DNA of 64,000 nt. Source: Neorhizobium galegae bv. officinalis. Its GTDB lineage: Bacteria > Pseudomonadota > Alphaproteobacteria > Rhizobiales > Rhizobiaceae. The position numbers and the translations under genes were made by a program. Below are positions 17,737 through 29,429 of the stretch, piece after piece. Below the pieces are notes generated by a model. That model was not told where the DNA came from, did no database searches, and saw nothing but the letters and a program-made list of their open reading frames with translations. Every line of letters starts with the position of its first letter. Positions within the stretch are counted from its first letter, which is position 1. The DNA is taken from the NCBI GenBank assembly GCA_000985875.1, contig CCRI01000004.1:372001-436000 (forward strand). The letters run 5' to 3'.

Positions 17737-17884
17737 CTTCTCCCCAGCGGGGAGAAGGTGGCGGCAGCCGGATGAGGGGGGCGTCAAGGCAAGCTCGTCC
17801 TTCGCTTGTCGCTCGGACGCTCGCTCCTTTCGTCGCTCGCCCCCTCATCCGCCCTTGGGGCACCTTCTCCCCGCTGGGGAGAAG
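17737..17884. repeat. RIME-like palindromic intergenic element between soxB and soxD
   Basis: Left arm 17737-17780 and right arm 17840-17884 are imperfect inverted copies. Each has the block CTTCTCCCCAGCGGGGAGAA, itself a palindrome, and CGGATGAGGGGG, with about ten divergent bases between them. About 60 bases separate the arms. Structure and sequence style match the rhizobium-specific intergenic mosaic elements (RIME). It carries no gene and lies inside an operon, so its hairpins will be in the sox mRNA. Confidence 0.8.
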
Positions 17885-17935
17885 AGGGAACGCGAGGCTG
17901 GCTTTTACACCGACCCTATGTGCCGGGAGACTTTC

Positions 17936-18277
17936 ATGCTGCTGATCCATTGCCCCTATTGCGAGGAAGACCGCTCGGAACTGGAATTCCGCTGGGCCGG
18001 CGAGGCGCATATTGCGCGGCCGGAAAATATCTCGGCGATTTCCGACGAGGAGTTCGCGGAATATTTCTTCCTGCGTAACAACGAAAAAGGCCTCACCTAT
18101 GAACGCTGGCGGCATATCCACGGCTGTGGCCGGTTCTTCAACGCGGCGCGCGACACGGTGAGCGACCGGTTCCTGACGACCTACAAGGCGGGAATGCCGA
18201 AGCAGCCGCTCCCCGAAACCGGGGCCTCGGAAAAGACCGTCGAGACCTATGAAGCGACCGAAGGAGACGCACGATGA
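17936..18277 (+). CDS. soxD: Sarcosine oxidase subunit delta
   Basis: A 113-residue zinc-binding subunit. CPYCEEDR near residue 6 and HGCGRFFNAARDT near residue 62 provide the cysteine and histidine metal ligands seen in the family, and GLTYERWRHIHGC is strongly conserved. The start at 17936 follows GGGAGA immediately after the palindromic element. The stop overlaps soxA (ATGA). Confidence 0.96.
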   Translation: MLLIHCPYCEEDRSELEFRWAGEAHIARPENISAISDEEFAEYFFLRNNEKGLTYERWRHIHGCGRFFNAARDTVSDRFLTTYKAGMPKQPLPETGASEKTVETYEATEGDAR

Positions 18278-21249
18278 GCGCTTCCTCCAATTCAGGCACC
18301 TTCCGCATCAAGGGTGCGGGCCGGTTGACGCCCGCCCGCACCGCGCGCTTCACCTTCGACGGCAAAAGCTATACCGCGCTGGAAGGCGATACCGTCGCCT
18401 CGGCGCTGCTGGCGCATGGCGTGCACCTGCTCGGCCGCTCGTTCAAATACCATCGGCCGCGCGGCATTCTCTCGGCGGGTCCGGAAGAGCCGAATGCGCT
18501 GATCGACGTGTCGCGCGATGCGGCGCGGCGCCAGCCGAACGTGCGGGCCACCGTGCAGGAAGTCTTCGACGGGGCGAAGATCGCCTCGCAGAACCGCTGG
18601 CCGTCGCTCAAGTTCGATGTCGGGGCGGTCAACAATCTGTTCTCGCCGTTCTTTGCGGCCGGTTTCTACTACAAGACCTTCATGTGGCCGCGCGAGGCCT
18701 GGGTGAAGATCTACGAACCCTTCATCCGCCGTGCGGCCGGCCTCGGCGTTGCGCCGACGGAAGAGGATCCGGATCACTATGCCAACCGCTACGCTCATTG
18801 CGACGTGCTGATCGCCGGCGCCGGCGTAGCTGGCCTGACGGCGGCGCTTTCGGCGGCCGCGACGGGGGCAAGCGTTTTCCTGGTCGACGAACAGCCGGAA
18901 GTCGGCGGCGCCCTGCATTACGACACGGCGACCACGATCGACGGACAGAACGGTTACGACTGGGCGCAGGCAACGGCGGCAAAGCTTAAGGCCATGCCGA
19001 ACGTGACGGTGCTGACCCGCACGACGGTGTTCGGTTATTACAACCACGGTTTCCTTGGCCTCGTGGAGCGGGTGACCGACCATGTCGCCAAGCCCGGCAA
19101 GGATCTGCCGCGCGAGCGGTTGTGGCAGGTGCGGGCGAAAAAGGTGGTGCTGGCGACCGGTTCGATCGAGCGGCACATGGTATTCGCCAACAACGACCGG
19201 CCGGGCATCATGCTGGCCTCTGCGGCACGCACGTTCCTCAACCATCACGGCGTCGCGGTCGGCAGGCAGGTCGGCGTCTACACGGCGCATGATTCGGCCT
19301 ACGAAGCCGCCTTCGACCTGAAGCGGGCGGGCGTCTCGATCGCGGCGATCGTCGATTGCCGTGCCGATCCCGGCGAGGCGTTGCTGGCGGAAGCCCGTGC
19401 GCTTGGCATCTCCGTGCTGAGCGGCCATTCGGTGACCGATACCGGCGGCCGGCTGCGGATTTCCTCGATGACCGTGGCGCGCAACGGCGGCGGCGATGCC
19501 CGCAAGATCCCGGTCGACGCGCTGATCGTTTCGGCCGGCTGGACGCCTTCGGTGCACCTGTTTTCGCAGTCGCGCGGAAAACTGCGGTTCGACGACGTCA
19601 ACCAGCGCTTCCTGCCGAATATCTATGCGCAGGATTGCGTTTCCGTCGGCTCCTGCAACGGCACGGACGATCTGGCCGAACTGATCGACGAGGCGATTGC
19701 GGCAGGCGGCGGTTCGGTGGCGCTTGCGGGCGAAAACCGGTTCGAATGGACCGGTGGCATGATCGGTGCGGCGGAAGGTGCCGGGCCGGACACGACGGTG
19801 AAGGCTTTCGTCGATTTCCAGCACGACGTGACCGCCAAGGACATCCGTCTTGCGGTTCGCGAGGGCATGCATTCGATCGAGCATATCAAGCGCTTTACCA
19901 CCAACGGCATGGCATCCGACCAGGGCAAGCTTTCCAACATGCACGGTCTCGCCATCGCCGCCGAAATGCTCGACCGGCCGATCCCGCAGGTGGGGCTCAC
20001 CACGTTCCGCGCGCCCTATACGCCGGTCACCTACGGCACGCTGGTCGGCCATTCGCGTGGAGAGCTTTTCGATCCGGCGCGCAAGACGCCGATGCACGCG
20101 CTCGAAACGGCTGAAGGCGCCGAATTCGAGGATGTCGGCAACTGGAAACGCGCCTGGTATTACCCCAAGCGCGGTGAGGACATGCTGGCGGCCGTCAACC
20201 GCGAATGCCGGACTGTGCGCGAAGTGGCGGGCGTGTTCAACGGCTCGACGCTCGGCAAGATCGAGGTGGTCGGGCCGGATGCGGCGCAGTTCCTCAACCT
20301 CCTCTATACGAATGCCTGGGACAGCCTGAAGCCCGGCAAGAGCCGCTACGGGATCATGACCCGCGAGGACGGTTTCGTTTATGACGACGGTGTCGTCGGC
20401 CGGCTTGCCGAGGACCGTTTCCATGTGACGACCACGACCGGCGGCGCGCCGCGCGTGCTGCACCATATGGAAGACTACCTGCAGACGGAATTCCCGCATC
20501 TCAAGGTCTGGCTCACCTCGACCACCGAGCAATGGGCTGTCATCGCCGTGCAGGGGCCGAAGGCGCGGGAGATCATCCAGCCATTCGTCGAGGGCGTCGA
20601 TATTTCCAACGAGGTATTCCCGCATATGAGCGTGGCGGAATGCAGCGTGATGGGCGTGCCGGCGCGGCTCTTCCGCGTGTCGTTCACGGGCGAGCTCGGT
20701 TACGAAATCAACGTGCCGGCCGACTACGGCCCGGCGGTGTGGAAGGCGATCTGGGAACGGGCGGAGCCGATGGGCGCCTGCCTCTACGGCACCGAAACCA
20801 TGCACGTGCTGCGCGCCGAAAAGGGCTATATCATCGTCGGCCAGGATACGGATGGCACGGTGACGCCGCACGATGCGGGCCTCGGCTGGGCGGTGTCCTC
20901 CAAGAAGCCGGATTTTGTCGGCATTCGCGGGCTGAAGCGCCCGGACCTTGTGCGCGAAAACCGCAAGCAGCTCGTCGGGCTGCTCACTAAGGACCCGGCC
21001 GTGGTGCTGGAGGAGGGCGGCCAGATCGTCGCCGATCCGAACCAGGCCAAGCCGATGACCATGCTCGGCCATGTGACCTCCGCCTACTGGTCGGAGAATT
21101 GCGGCCGGTCTATCGCTCTGGCGCTGGTTGCCGGCGGAAGGGCGCGGATCGGCGAGACGCTTCATGTGCCGCTGAAAGACAGGACGATCGAAGTGGAAGT
21201 GACCGACATGGTATTCTTCGACAAGGATGGAGGCCGCATCCATGGCTGA
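18274..21249 (+). CDS. soxA: Sarcosine oxidase subunit alpha
   Basis: The 991-residue large subunit. An N-terminal 2Fe-2S-like domain without cysteines (FTFDGKSYTALEGDTVASALLAHG to about residue 110) is followed by an NAD-binding Rossmann fold (DVLIAGAGVAGLTAALSAAATGASV, near 175-200) and a C-terminal GcvT/aminomethyltransferase domain from about residue 600 that binds tetrahydrofolate (FRVSFTGELGYEINVPADYG). It starts four bases before the soxD stop and its end overlaps soxG by eight bases. All domain landmarks are intact. Confidence 0.97.
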   Translation: MSASSNSGTFRIKGAGRLTPARTARFTFDGKSYTALEGDTVASALLAHGVHLLGRSFKYHRPRGILSAGPEEPNALIDVSRDAARRQPNVRATVQEVFDGAKIASQNRWPSLKFDVGAVNNLFSPFFAAGFYYKTFMWPREAWVKIYEPFIRRAAGLGVAPTEEDPDHYANRYAHCDVLIAGAGVAGLTAALSAAATGASVFLVDEQPEVGGALHYDTATTIDGQNGYDWAQATAAKLKAMPNVTVLTRTTVFGYYNHGFLGLVERVTDHVAKPGKDLPRERLWQVRAKKVVLATGSIERHMVFANNDRPGIMLASAARTFLNHHGVAVGRQVGVYTAHDSAYEAAFDLKRAGVSIAAIVDCRADPGEALLAEARALGISVLSGHSVTDTGGRLRISSMTVARNGGGDARKIPVDALIVSAGWTPSVHLFSQSRGKLRFDDVNQRFLPNIYAQDCVSVGSCNGTDDLAELIDEAIAAGGGSVALAGENRFEWTGGMIGAAEGAGPDTTVKAFVDFQHDVTAKDIRLAVREGMHSIEHIKRFTTNGMASDQGKLSNMHGLAIAAEMLDRPIPQVGLTTFRAPYTPVTYGTLVGHSRGELFDPARKTPMHALETAEGAEFEDVGNWKRAWYYPKRGEDMLAAVNRECRTVREVAGVFNGSTLGKIEVVGPDAAQFLNLLYTNAWDSLKPGKSRYGIMTREDGFVYDDGVVGRLAEDRFHVTTTTGGAPRVLHHMEDYLQTEFPHLKVWLTSTTEQWAVIAVQGPKAREIIQPFVEGVDISNEVFPHMSVAECSVMGVPARLFRVSFTGELGYEINVPADYGPAVWKAIWERAEPMGACLYGTETMHVLRAEKGYIIVGQDTDGTVTPHDAGLGWAVSSKKPDFVGIRGLKRPDLVRENRKQLVGLLTKDPAVVLEEGGQIVADPNQAKPMTMLGHVTSAYWSENCGRSIALALVAGGRARIGETLHVPLKDRTIEVEVTDMVFFDKDGGRIHG

Positions 21250-21802
21250 TTCTGGGGCTGATCTGGCAAACCGCACCTCGCCTCTTTCCGGTTTCCACGG
21301 CGGTTCGTCGACCGTCCGTCTCGAAGCCGCACCGCCCGCCGAGCGCATTTCGCTGCGCGCAAGGGCAGAGGATGTCGCGGCGCTCTCTTCTGCGCTCGGC
21401 GTCGATCTGCCGGTCAGGCCGAAAACCTCGGCTTCCGGCAATGGCCGCTCGGCGCTGTGGCTCGGGCCGGACGAATGGCTGGTGATCGCGGAAGGGAACG
21501 GCGGGCTGATGCAGGCCGCGAAGAATTCCGGCGCGCTGCATTCCGCGACCGACGTTTCCCACCGCAATACGGCGATCCTGGTGTCGGGGCCGGGGGCTGC
21601 AGCGGCGATCAACGCCGGCTGCCCGCAGGACCTGTCGCTGAAGGCCTTTCCGGTCGGCGCCTGCTCGCGGACCGTTTTCGGCAAGGTGGAAATCGTGCTT
21701 CTGCGAACCGGTGGCGATGCCTTCCGGATGGAGGTCTGGCGGTCGTTTTCGGACTATGCCTTCGGCCTTCTGGCGGAAGGCGCACAGGACGCGGCCGTCT
21801 AA
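21242..21802 (+). CDS. soxG: Sarcosine oxidase subunit gamma
   Basis: A 186-residue subunit with the GcvT-like gamma pattern: LWLGPDEWLVI, ATDVSHRNTAILVSGPGA, INAGCPQDLSLKAFPVGACSRT and FRMEVWRSFSDYAFGLL. The ATG at 21242 lies inside the soxA end and has GGAGG nine bases upstream. It completes the BDAG set; no folate genes follow it here. Confidence 0.95.
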   Translation: MADSGADLANRTSPLSGFHGGSSTVRLEAAPPAERISLRARAEDVAALSSALGVDLPVRPKTSASGNGRSALWLGPDEWLVIAEGNGGLMQAAKNSGALHSATDVSHRNTAILVSGPGAAAAINAGCPQDLSLKAFPVGACSRTVFGKVEIVLLRTGGDAFRMEVWRSFSDYAFGLLAEGAQDAAV

Positions 21803-21868
21803 GACAATAGCCTCACTTGACTTGCTCTGACAGAACCTCACTCTCCTCATGAGAATGGGGAGGATGTC

Positions 21869-22177
21869 ATGGGACAATTCACACTGATGGCAATTGCCGT
21901 CGTTGCGGCGGTGATCGGCGGGGCGATTGCCGCAAAACTTGCTGGAATCGAGATCTGGAAAGGTGCGCTGATCGGCGCCTGCGCGTCGGTTGCGGGGGTG
22001 ATCGCCTTCTTCGTGCCGGGAATCGACCGGAGCCTGTCGATCCCGATAGCGGGATTGATCGGGGCCGGCATTTCCGGCGCGGCCGTCGGCCTGACGCCGA
22101 CCGGCACCGCCCACCTCGCGATCGGCGCGGCACTGCTGCCGCTCATCGGTTTCGTGCTGATGGAAATGGGGGCTTAG
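21869..22177 (+). CDS. Small hydrophobic membrane protein, unknown function
   Basis: A 102-residue protein that is almost wholly hydrophobic, with about four short membrane segments rich in Gly, Ala and Ile (VVAAVIGGAIAAKLAG, GALIGACASVAGVIAFFVPG, IAGLIGAGISGAAVGLTPTG, AIGAALLPLIGFVLMEMGA). GGGGAGG six bases before the ATG makes it a likely real gene. I do not recognise the family. It lies 66 bases after soxG on the same strand and might be cotranscribed. Confidence 0.72.
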   Translation: MGQFTLMAIAVVAAVIGGAIAAKLAGIEIWKGALIGACASVAGVIAFFVPGIDRSLSIPIAGLIGAGISGAAVGLTPTGTAHLAIGAALLPLIGFVLMEMGA

Positions 22178-22280
22178 AGAGTGCGGATCATTCGCCGGGC
22201 TGGCGGGGTTTGTGCTTGCGGCAAAAGGCGATGCGAGGATACGGCCGCCTGCCTGATTTCCTCTTAGGACACCGGGGCGC

Positions 22281-22766
22281 TCACACTCCTTCGGGACGGT
22301 CCTTTGGATCGAACTGGATGATGGTGATCCAGATGGCCGTGAGTGCCGGTTTCCTCTCGTTCTCGATCTCGATCGAGATGTCGTAGGTGGTCATCAGCAT
22401 GCCTGCGCCGCGGAACCGAGTTTCGGCCAGCGTGAAATGTCCGCGGATGCGGCTGCCGCTCTTGACCGGCGACATGAAGCGGATGCGGTCGAAACCGTAA
22501 TTGATGCCCATCGTTTGTTCGCGGATTCTCGGCACGCAATCGAAGTTCATGGCGGACAGCAGCGACAGGGTCAGGAAGCCGTGGGCGATGGTGCCGCCGA
22601 AGGGGCTTTCGGCCAGCGCCCGTTCCGGGTCGACATGGATGAACTGGTGGTCGTGGGTGGCCTTGGCGAAGAGGTCGATCATCGGCTGATCCACCGTGAG
22701 CCAGTCCGATACGCCGACTTCCGTGCCAACCAGACCCCCGACCTCGGTTAGCGAAATTTCACGCAT
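22281..22766 (-). CDS. MaoC-family dehydratase (R-specific enoyl-CoA hydratase-like)
   Basis: A 161-residue hot-dog-fold protein. The hydratase motif DQPMIDLFAKATHDHQFIHVDPERA carries the catalytic Asp and His, and GGTIAHGFLTLSLLS completes the active-site loop; this matches the NodN/MaoC group. Members hydrate trans-2-enoyl-CoA to (R)-3-hydroxyacyl-CoA, feeding PHB or fatty acid pathways. GAGG lies upstream of the ATG. It is downstream of glgX on the same strand but separated by 135 bases. Confidence 0.9.
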   Translation of the reverse strand: MREISLTEVGGLVGTEVGVSDWLTVDQPMIDLFAKATHDHQFIHVDPERALAESPFGGTIAHGFLTLSLLSAMNFDCVPRIREQTMGINYGFDRIRFMSPVKSGSRIRGHFTLAETRFRGAGMLMTTYDISIEIENERKPALTAIWITIIQFDPKDRPEGV

Positions 22767-22901
22767 GCGACCTCACTGATGTCTTCGAGAATTAAACGCC
22801 GTTTCGGGCGGAAAACCGCCTCGTGCGCTTCCCGGAATTGCTCTGATGGCTGGCGGACTTTACAGGGTTTGCCTTGGTTGGCGAGTGATTTTTGCGGCGC
22901 A

Positions 22902-24851
22902 TCATTCTTCGATGCAGAAACGTACGGAACGGGCGGGAAGCACCTGATTCCACAGCTCCCGGGAGCTGAAATGTCTCCAGCCCCAGCCGGGAAGCGCAAA
23001 GCTTACCTGCTCGTGGCCGCGGTTGAAGAGGATGGCGATGCGGGTGTCCTTGTCGGTCTGCCGGTCGAGCGTCTTCAGCACCATGCCGAGCACCGGGTTG
23101 CCGGGATTTTCCCAGTCGCCGACCTCCATGGGCTTGCCGGAGGCGGACAGCCATTCGATATCGCCGTTGCCGGTGAAGAAGGAGGTTTCCGAAAAGACCG
23201 CGAAGCGTTTACGAAGCGCGGCGAGCATGGCGGTGTGTTCGATCAGTGCCTTGTCGATCTTGCTCCAATCGAACCAGGTGATGGCATTGTCCTGGCAATA
23301 GGCATTGTTGTTGCCGCGCTGGCTGCGTCCGGCTTCGTCGCCCATGGTCAGCATCACCGTGCCGCGGCTGGCAAACAGGGTGGAGATGAGGGCGGCGACA
23401 TCGCGCCGGCGGTTTTCGAGGATGGTGACATCGTCGGTCTCGCCTTCGACGCCGTTGTTCCAGGAAAAGTTCTCGCCGTGGCCGTCGCGGTTGGCTTCGC
23501 CATTCGCCTCGTTGTGCTTATGCTCGTTGGAGACGAGGTCCATCAGGGTGAAACCGTCATGGGCGGCGAGGAAGTTGACCGTGCGCGTGCGGCCGGACTT
23601 CTCGAAGATGTCGGAGGAGCCTGCAAGCCTCGTTGCGAGCGCGCCGGTCGTCCAAAGGTCGCTACGCCAGTAACGGCGCATGTCGTCGCGGGCGCGGTCG
23701 TTCCATTCGAGGAAGGGTTCCGGGAAATTGCCGAGCTGATAACCGCCGGGGCCGATATCCCAGGGTTCGGCGATCAGGATACGGTCCTTCAGCGCCTCGT
23801 CCGAGATCATAGCCTTCAGCGTCTCGCCCTTGGCATCGAAACCGTTTTCCGTGCGGCCGATGATCGGGGCAAGGTCGAAGCGGAAGCCGTCTATGCCGGC
23901 ATGCACGACGAAATGGCGGAGCGTGTCGATGATCAGCCGGCGGACGTAAGGGTGGTCGCAGGCGACCGTGTTGCCGGTGCCGGTATCGTTGACGAGGTGG
24001 CCCGGCTCGCCGGGCACGTGGCGATAATAGGCGCGGTTATCGAGGCCGCGCATGGAAAGGGTCGCGCCAAACCGGTCGCTCTCGCCGGTATGGTTGAAGA
24101 CGAGGTCGAGAATGGTGCCGATGCCGGCCTGGTGCAGCGTCGCGACCGTCTCGCGCAGTTCCCTGATGCCGCCGGGGCAGAGGCGCGGGTCGAGCGCCAT
24201 GAAGGCGATCGGATTGTATCCCCAGCCGTTGGTGAGGCCAAGCGGGGGCAGGTGGCGTTCGTCGATCCAGGCGGTGATCGGCATCAGCTCGATCGCATCG
24301 ACCCCGATCTTCTTCAGGTGCGCGATGATCGAGGGATGGGCAAGCGCCGCGACAGTGCCGCGCTGTTTTTCCGGGATCGCCGGGTGCAGCATGGTGAACG
24401 GTTTTACCGCGACCTCGTAGACGAAGCCACCGGGCGGCAGGATCGGCCGGCCGATCTTGGCGAGCGGGTCGCGGGTAATGATCGTCTTCGGCACCAGATC
24501 GGCGGTATCGACGCCGAACATCGAGAGCCGGGCATCGTGCCGGAAGGGACGGTCGAGCTCGCGGGCATAGGGATCGACGAGCAGTTTCGACGAATCGAAC
24601 CAGGAGCCGTTGTCGGGATCGTAGGCGCCCCAGGCGCGGTAGCCGTAACGGGCGCCGGCACCGAGCGCCGGCACCGAGATGCGATGAATGTCGTCACGTC
24701 CGCGCACCAGGCGGTGGCGGGCGGTTTCCTTCTTCCCCTCGGCGTCGAAGAGGCAGAGTTCAATCCGCTCGGCATGGTGCGACCAGACGGCGAAATCCGC
24801 GCCGTCTGCTGTCAGGGATACGCCGAGTTTCGGGTCAGACGGTCTGGCCAA
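22902..24851 (-). CDS. glgX: Glycogen debranching protein
   Basis: A 649-residue GH13 isoamylase-type enzyme that removes alpha-1,6 branches left by phosphorylase. The N-terminal CBM48 region (LGVSLTADGADFAVWSHHAERIELCLFD) precedes the barrel with IGTILDLVFNHTGE, GIDGFRFDLAPIIG (catalytic Asp), LIAEPWDIGPGGYQ (catalytic Glu) and NFLAAHDGFTLMDL. The start is uncertain. I chose TTG at 24851 (MARPSDPKLG), which has a G-rich ribosome site eight bases upstream; a further in-frame TTG lies at 24893. Both the ribosome site and the earlier codon lie in an inverted-repeat element, so the element has become part of the gene's initiation region. It follows pgm by 200 bases. Confidence 0.93.
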   Translation of the reverse strand: MARPSDPKLGVSLTADGADFAVWSHHAERIELCLFDAEGKKETARHRLVRGRDDIHRISVPALGAGARYGYRAWGAYDPDNGSWFDSSKLLVDPYARELDRPFRHDARLSMFGVDTADLVPKTIITRDPLAKIGRPILPPGGFVYEVAVKPFTMLHPAIPEKQRGTVAALAHPSIIAHLKKIGVDAIELMPITAWIDERHLPPLGLTNGWGYNPIAFMALDPRLCPGGIRELRETVATLHQAGIGTILDLVFNHTGESDRFGATLSMRGLDNRAYYRHVPGEPGHLVNDTGTGNTVACDHPYVRRLIIDTLRHFVVHAGIDGFRFDLAPIIGRTENGFDAKGETLKAMISDEALKDRILIAEPWDIGPGGYQLGNFPEPFLEWNDRARDDMRRYWRSDLWTTGALATRLAGSSDIFEKSGRTRTVNFLAAHDGFTLMDLVSNEHKHNEANGEANRDGHGENFSWNNGVEGETDDVTILENRRRDVAALISTLFASRGTVMLTMGDEAGRSQRGNNNAYCQDNAITWFDWSKIDKALIEHTAMLAALRKRFAVFSETSFFTGNGDIEWLSASGKPMEVGDWENPGNPVLGMVLKTLDRQTDKDTRIAILFNRGHEQVSFALPGWGWRHFSSRELWNQVLPARSVRFCIEE

Positions 24852-24858
24852 TGGTGTT

Positions 24859-25012
24859 ACCCCCCTCTGCCCTGCCGGGCATCTCCCCCTCAAGGGGGGA
24901 GATCTGCAAGACGCACTGCTTCATTACCCCGGCGACGCTAACGGGAGGCGAGGCGTTGCTCCATCCGGTCTCCCCCCTTGAGGGGGAGATGCCCGGCAGG
25001 GCAGAGGGGGGT
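24859..25012. repeat. MITE-like element with perfect 44-bp terminal inverted repeats
   Basis: The arm at 24859-24902 is the exact reverse complement of the arm at 24969-25012, with a 66-base non-coding core. Each arm contains smaller palindromes (CTGCCGGGCA-type and CCCCCTCAAGGGGG). It carries no transposase. It fills most of the gap between pgm and glgX, and the G-rich end of its left arm forms the apparent ribosome site of glgX. This style of palindrome is common in rhizobial intergenic DNA. Confidence 0.85.
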
Positions 25013-25051
25013 GAAACCATCCGTGGTGTCCCGAGTCTGGCGTTTAGGCCA

Positions 25052-28140
<3,089 letters not shown>

Positions 28141-28146
28141 AAGGCG

Positions 28147-29409
28147 TTACAGATCCAGTTTGTCGATCATTGCCTGGGTGATCAGGCAGATACCGGTTTC
28201 GGTGCGGCGGAAACGCTTCGCATCGAGTTCGGGATCTTCGCCGACCACCAGGCCTTCGGGAATGGTTACACCGTGATCGATGACGACATTACGAAGCTGC
28301 GCGCGTCGTCCGATCCTGACATTCGGCAGCACGACCGCACCTTCGAGGCGGGAATAGGAATTGGCGCGCACCCCGGTAAACAGCAGGCTTCGGTTGAGCG
28401 ACGAGCCGGAGATGATGCAGTCGCCGGATACGACCGAGGAGGTTGCCGAACCACGGCGGTTTTCGTCGTCATGGACGAATTTCGCCGGCGGGGTGATCTC
28501 CGCATAGGTCCAGATCGGCCAGGACTTGTCGTAGATATCGAGGCCGGGGACAATCTCGGTCAGGTCGATATTGGCCTGCCAGTAGGCGTCCACCGTGCCG
28601 GCGTCGCGCCAGTAGGGCTCGCGTTCGAAATCGGAGCGGACGCAGCTGTCGGCAAAACGGTGGGCGACGGCTTTGCCGTGTTCGACGATATAGGGGATGA
28701 TGTCCTTGCCGAAATCGCGGCTGGAGCCGGGCGTTTCCGCGTCGCGCTTCAGCACGTCCATCAGGAACTTGGTGTGGAAGACGTAGATGCCCATCGAGGC
28801 GAGCGCGAAATCCGGATTACCGGGAATGCCGGGCGGATCGGCGGGCTTCTCGACGAAGGCGATGATCTCGTCCTTCTCGTTGACATGCATGACGCCGAAG
28901 CCGGTCGCTTCCATGCGCGGCACTTCCAGGCAGCCGACGGTGACCTGCGCGCCGCTGTCCACATGCTGCTGCAGCATGTATTCGTAGTCCATCTTGTAGA
29001 CGTGGTCGCCGGCCAGGATGACCATGTATTCTGGCGCGTAGGCCTCGATGATGTCGATGTTCTGGAAGACGGCGTCGGCGGTGCCTTCATACCATTGCGT
29101 CTCGGAGACACGCTGGGAGGCGGGCAGGATGTCGAAGCTCTCGTTGCGCTCGGGGCGGAAGAAGTTCCAGCCGCGCTGCATGTGGCGGATCAGCGAATGG
29201 GCCTTGTACTGCGTCGCCACCCCGATGCGGCGGATGCCGGAATTCAGCGCGTTCGACAGCGCGAAATCGATGATGCGCGCCTTGCCGCCGAAATAGACGG
29301 CAGGTTTGGCGCGGCGGTCGGTGAGTTCCTTCAGGCGACTGCCTCGGCCGCCGGCAAGCACATAGGCCATTGCATCGCGCGACAGGGGCTGAATTCTCTT
29401 TTCGTTCAT
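28147..29409 (-). CDS. glgC: Glucose-1-phosphate adenylyltransferase
   Basis: A 420-residue enzyme that makes ADP-glucose, the committed step of glycogen synthesis. [35 protein letters not shown] near residue 15 is the pyrophosphorylase signature and allosteric region, [10 protein letters not shown] the metal/ATP site, FVEKPADPP the glucose-phosphate site, and a left-handed beta-helix ([31 protein letters not shown]) ends the protein. The start at 29409 has GGGAGGG upstream; longer readings have no family similarity. Confidence 0.97.
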   Translation of the reverse strand: MNEKRIQPLSRDAMAYVLAGGRGSRLKELTDRRAKPAVYFGGKARIIDFALSNALNSGIRRIGVATQYKAHSLIRHMQRGWNFFRPERNESFDILPASQRVSETQWYEGTADAVFQNIDIIEAYAPEYMVILAGDHVYKMDYEYMLQQHVDSGAQVTVGCLEVPRMEATGFGVMHVNEKDEIIAFVEKPADPPGIPGNPDFALASMGIYVFHTKFLMDVLKRDAETPGSSRDFGKDIIPYIVEHGKAVAHRFADSCVRSDFEREPYWRDAGTVDAYWQANIDLTEIVPGLDIYDKSWPIWTYAEITPPAKFVHDDENRRGSATSSVVSGDCIISGSSLNRSLLFTGVRANSYSRLEGAVVLPNVRIGRRAQLRNVVIDHGVTIPEGLVVGEDPELDAKRFRRTETGICLITQAMIDKLDL

Positions 29410-29429
29410 CGTTTCCCTCCCAAGGTCCC

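Noticed and set aside
17704..17935. An upstream extension of soxD through the palindromic element
   Set aside because: The conserved SoxD N terminus (MLLIHCPYC) begins at 17936 with its own ribosome site; the extension translates only repeat sequence.
18292..21684. A 1,130-codon open frame on the minus strand opposite soxA
   Set aside because: Its translation is Arg/His-rich without family motifs and it is fully antisense to an intact soxA; it is a shadow produced by high GC at third positions.
22779..24941. A 720-codon plus-strand frame opposite glgX, and a similar one opposite pgm (24851-26716)
   Set aside because: Both are antisense to enzymes with complete catalytic motifs and show no recognisable protein content.
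24859..25012. Palindromic blocks as a CRISPR array
   Set aside because: There are only two inverted arms and no regularly spaced direct repeats or cas genes.
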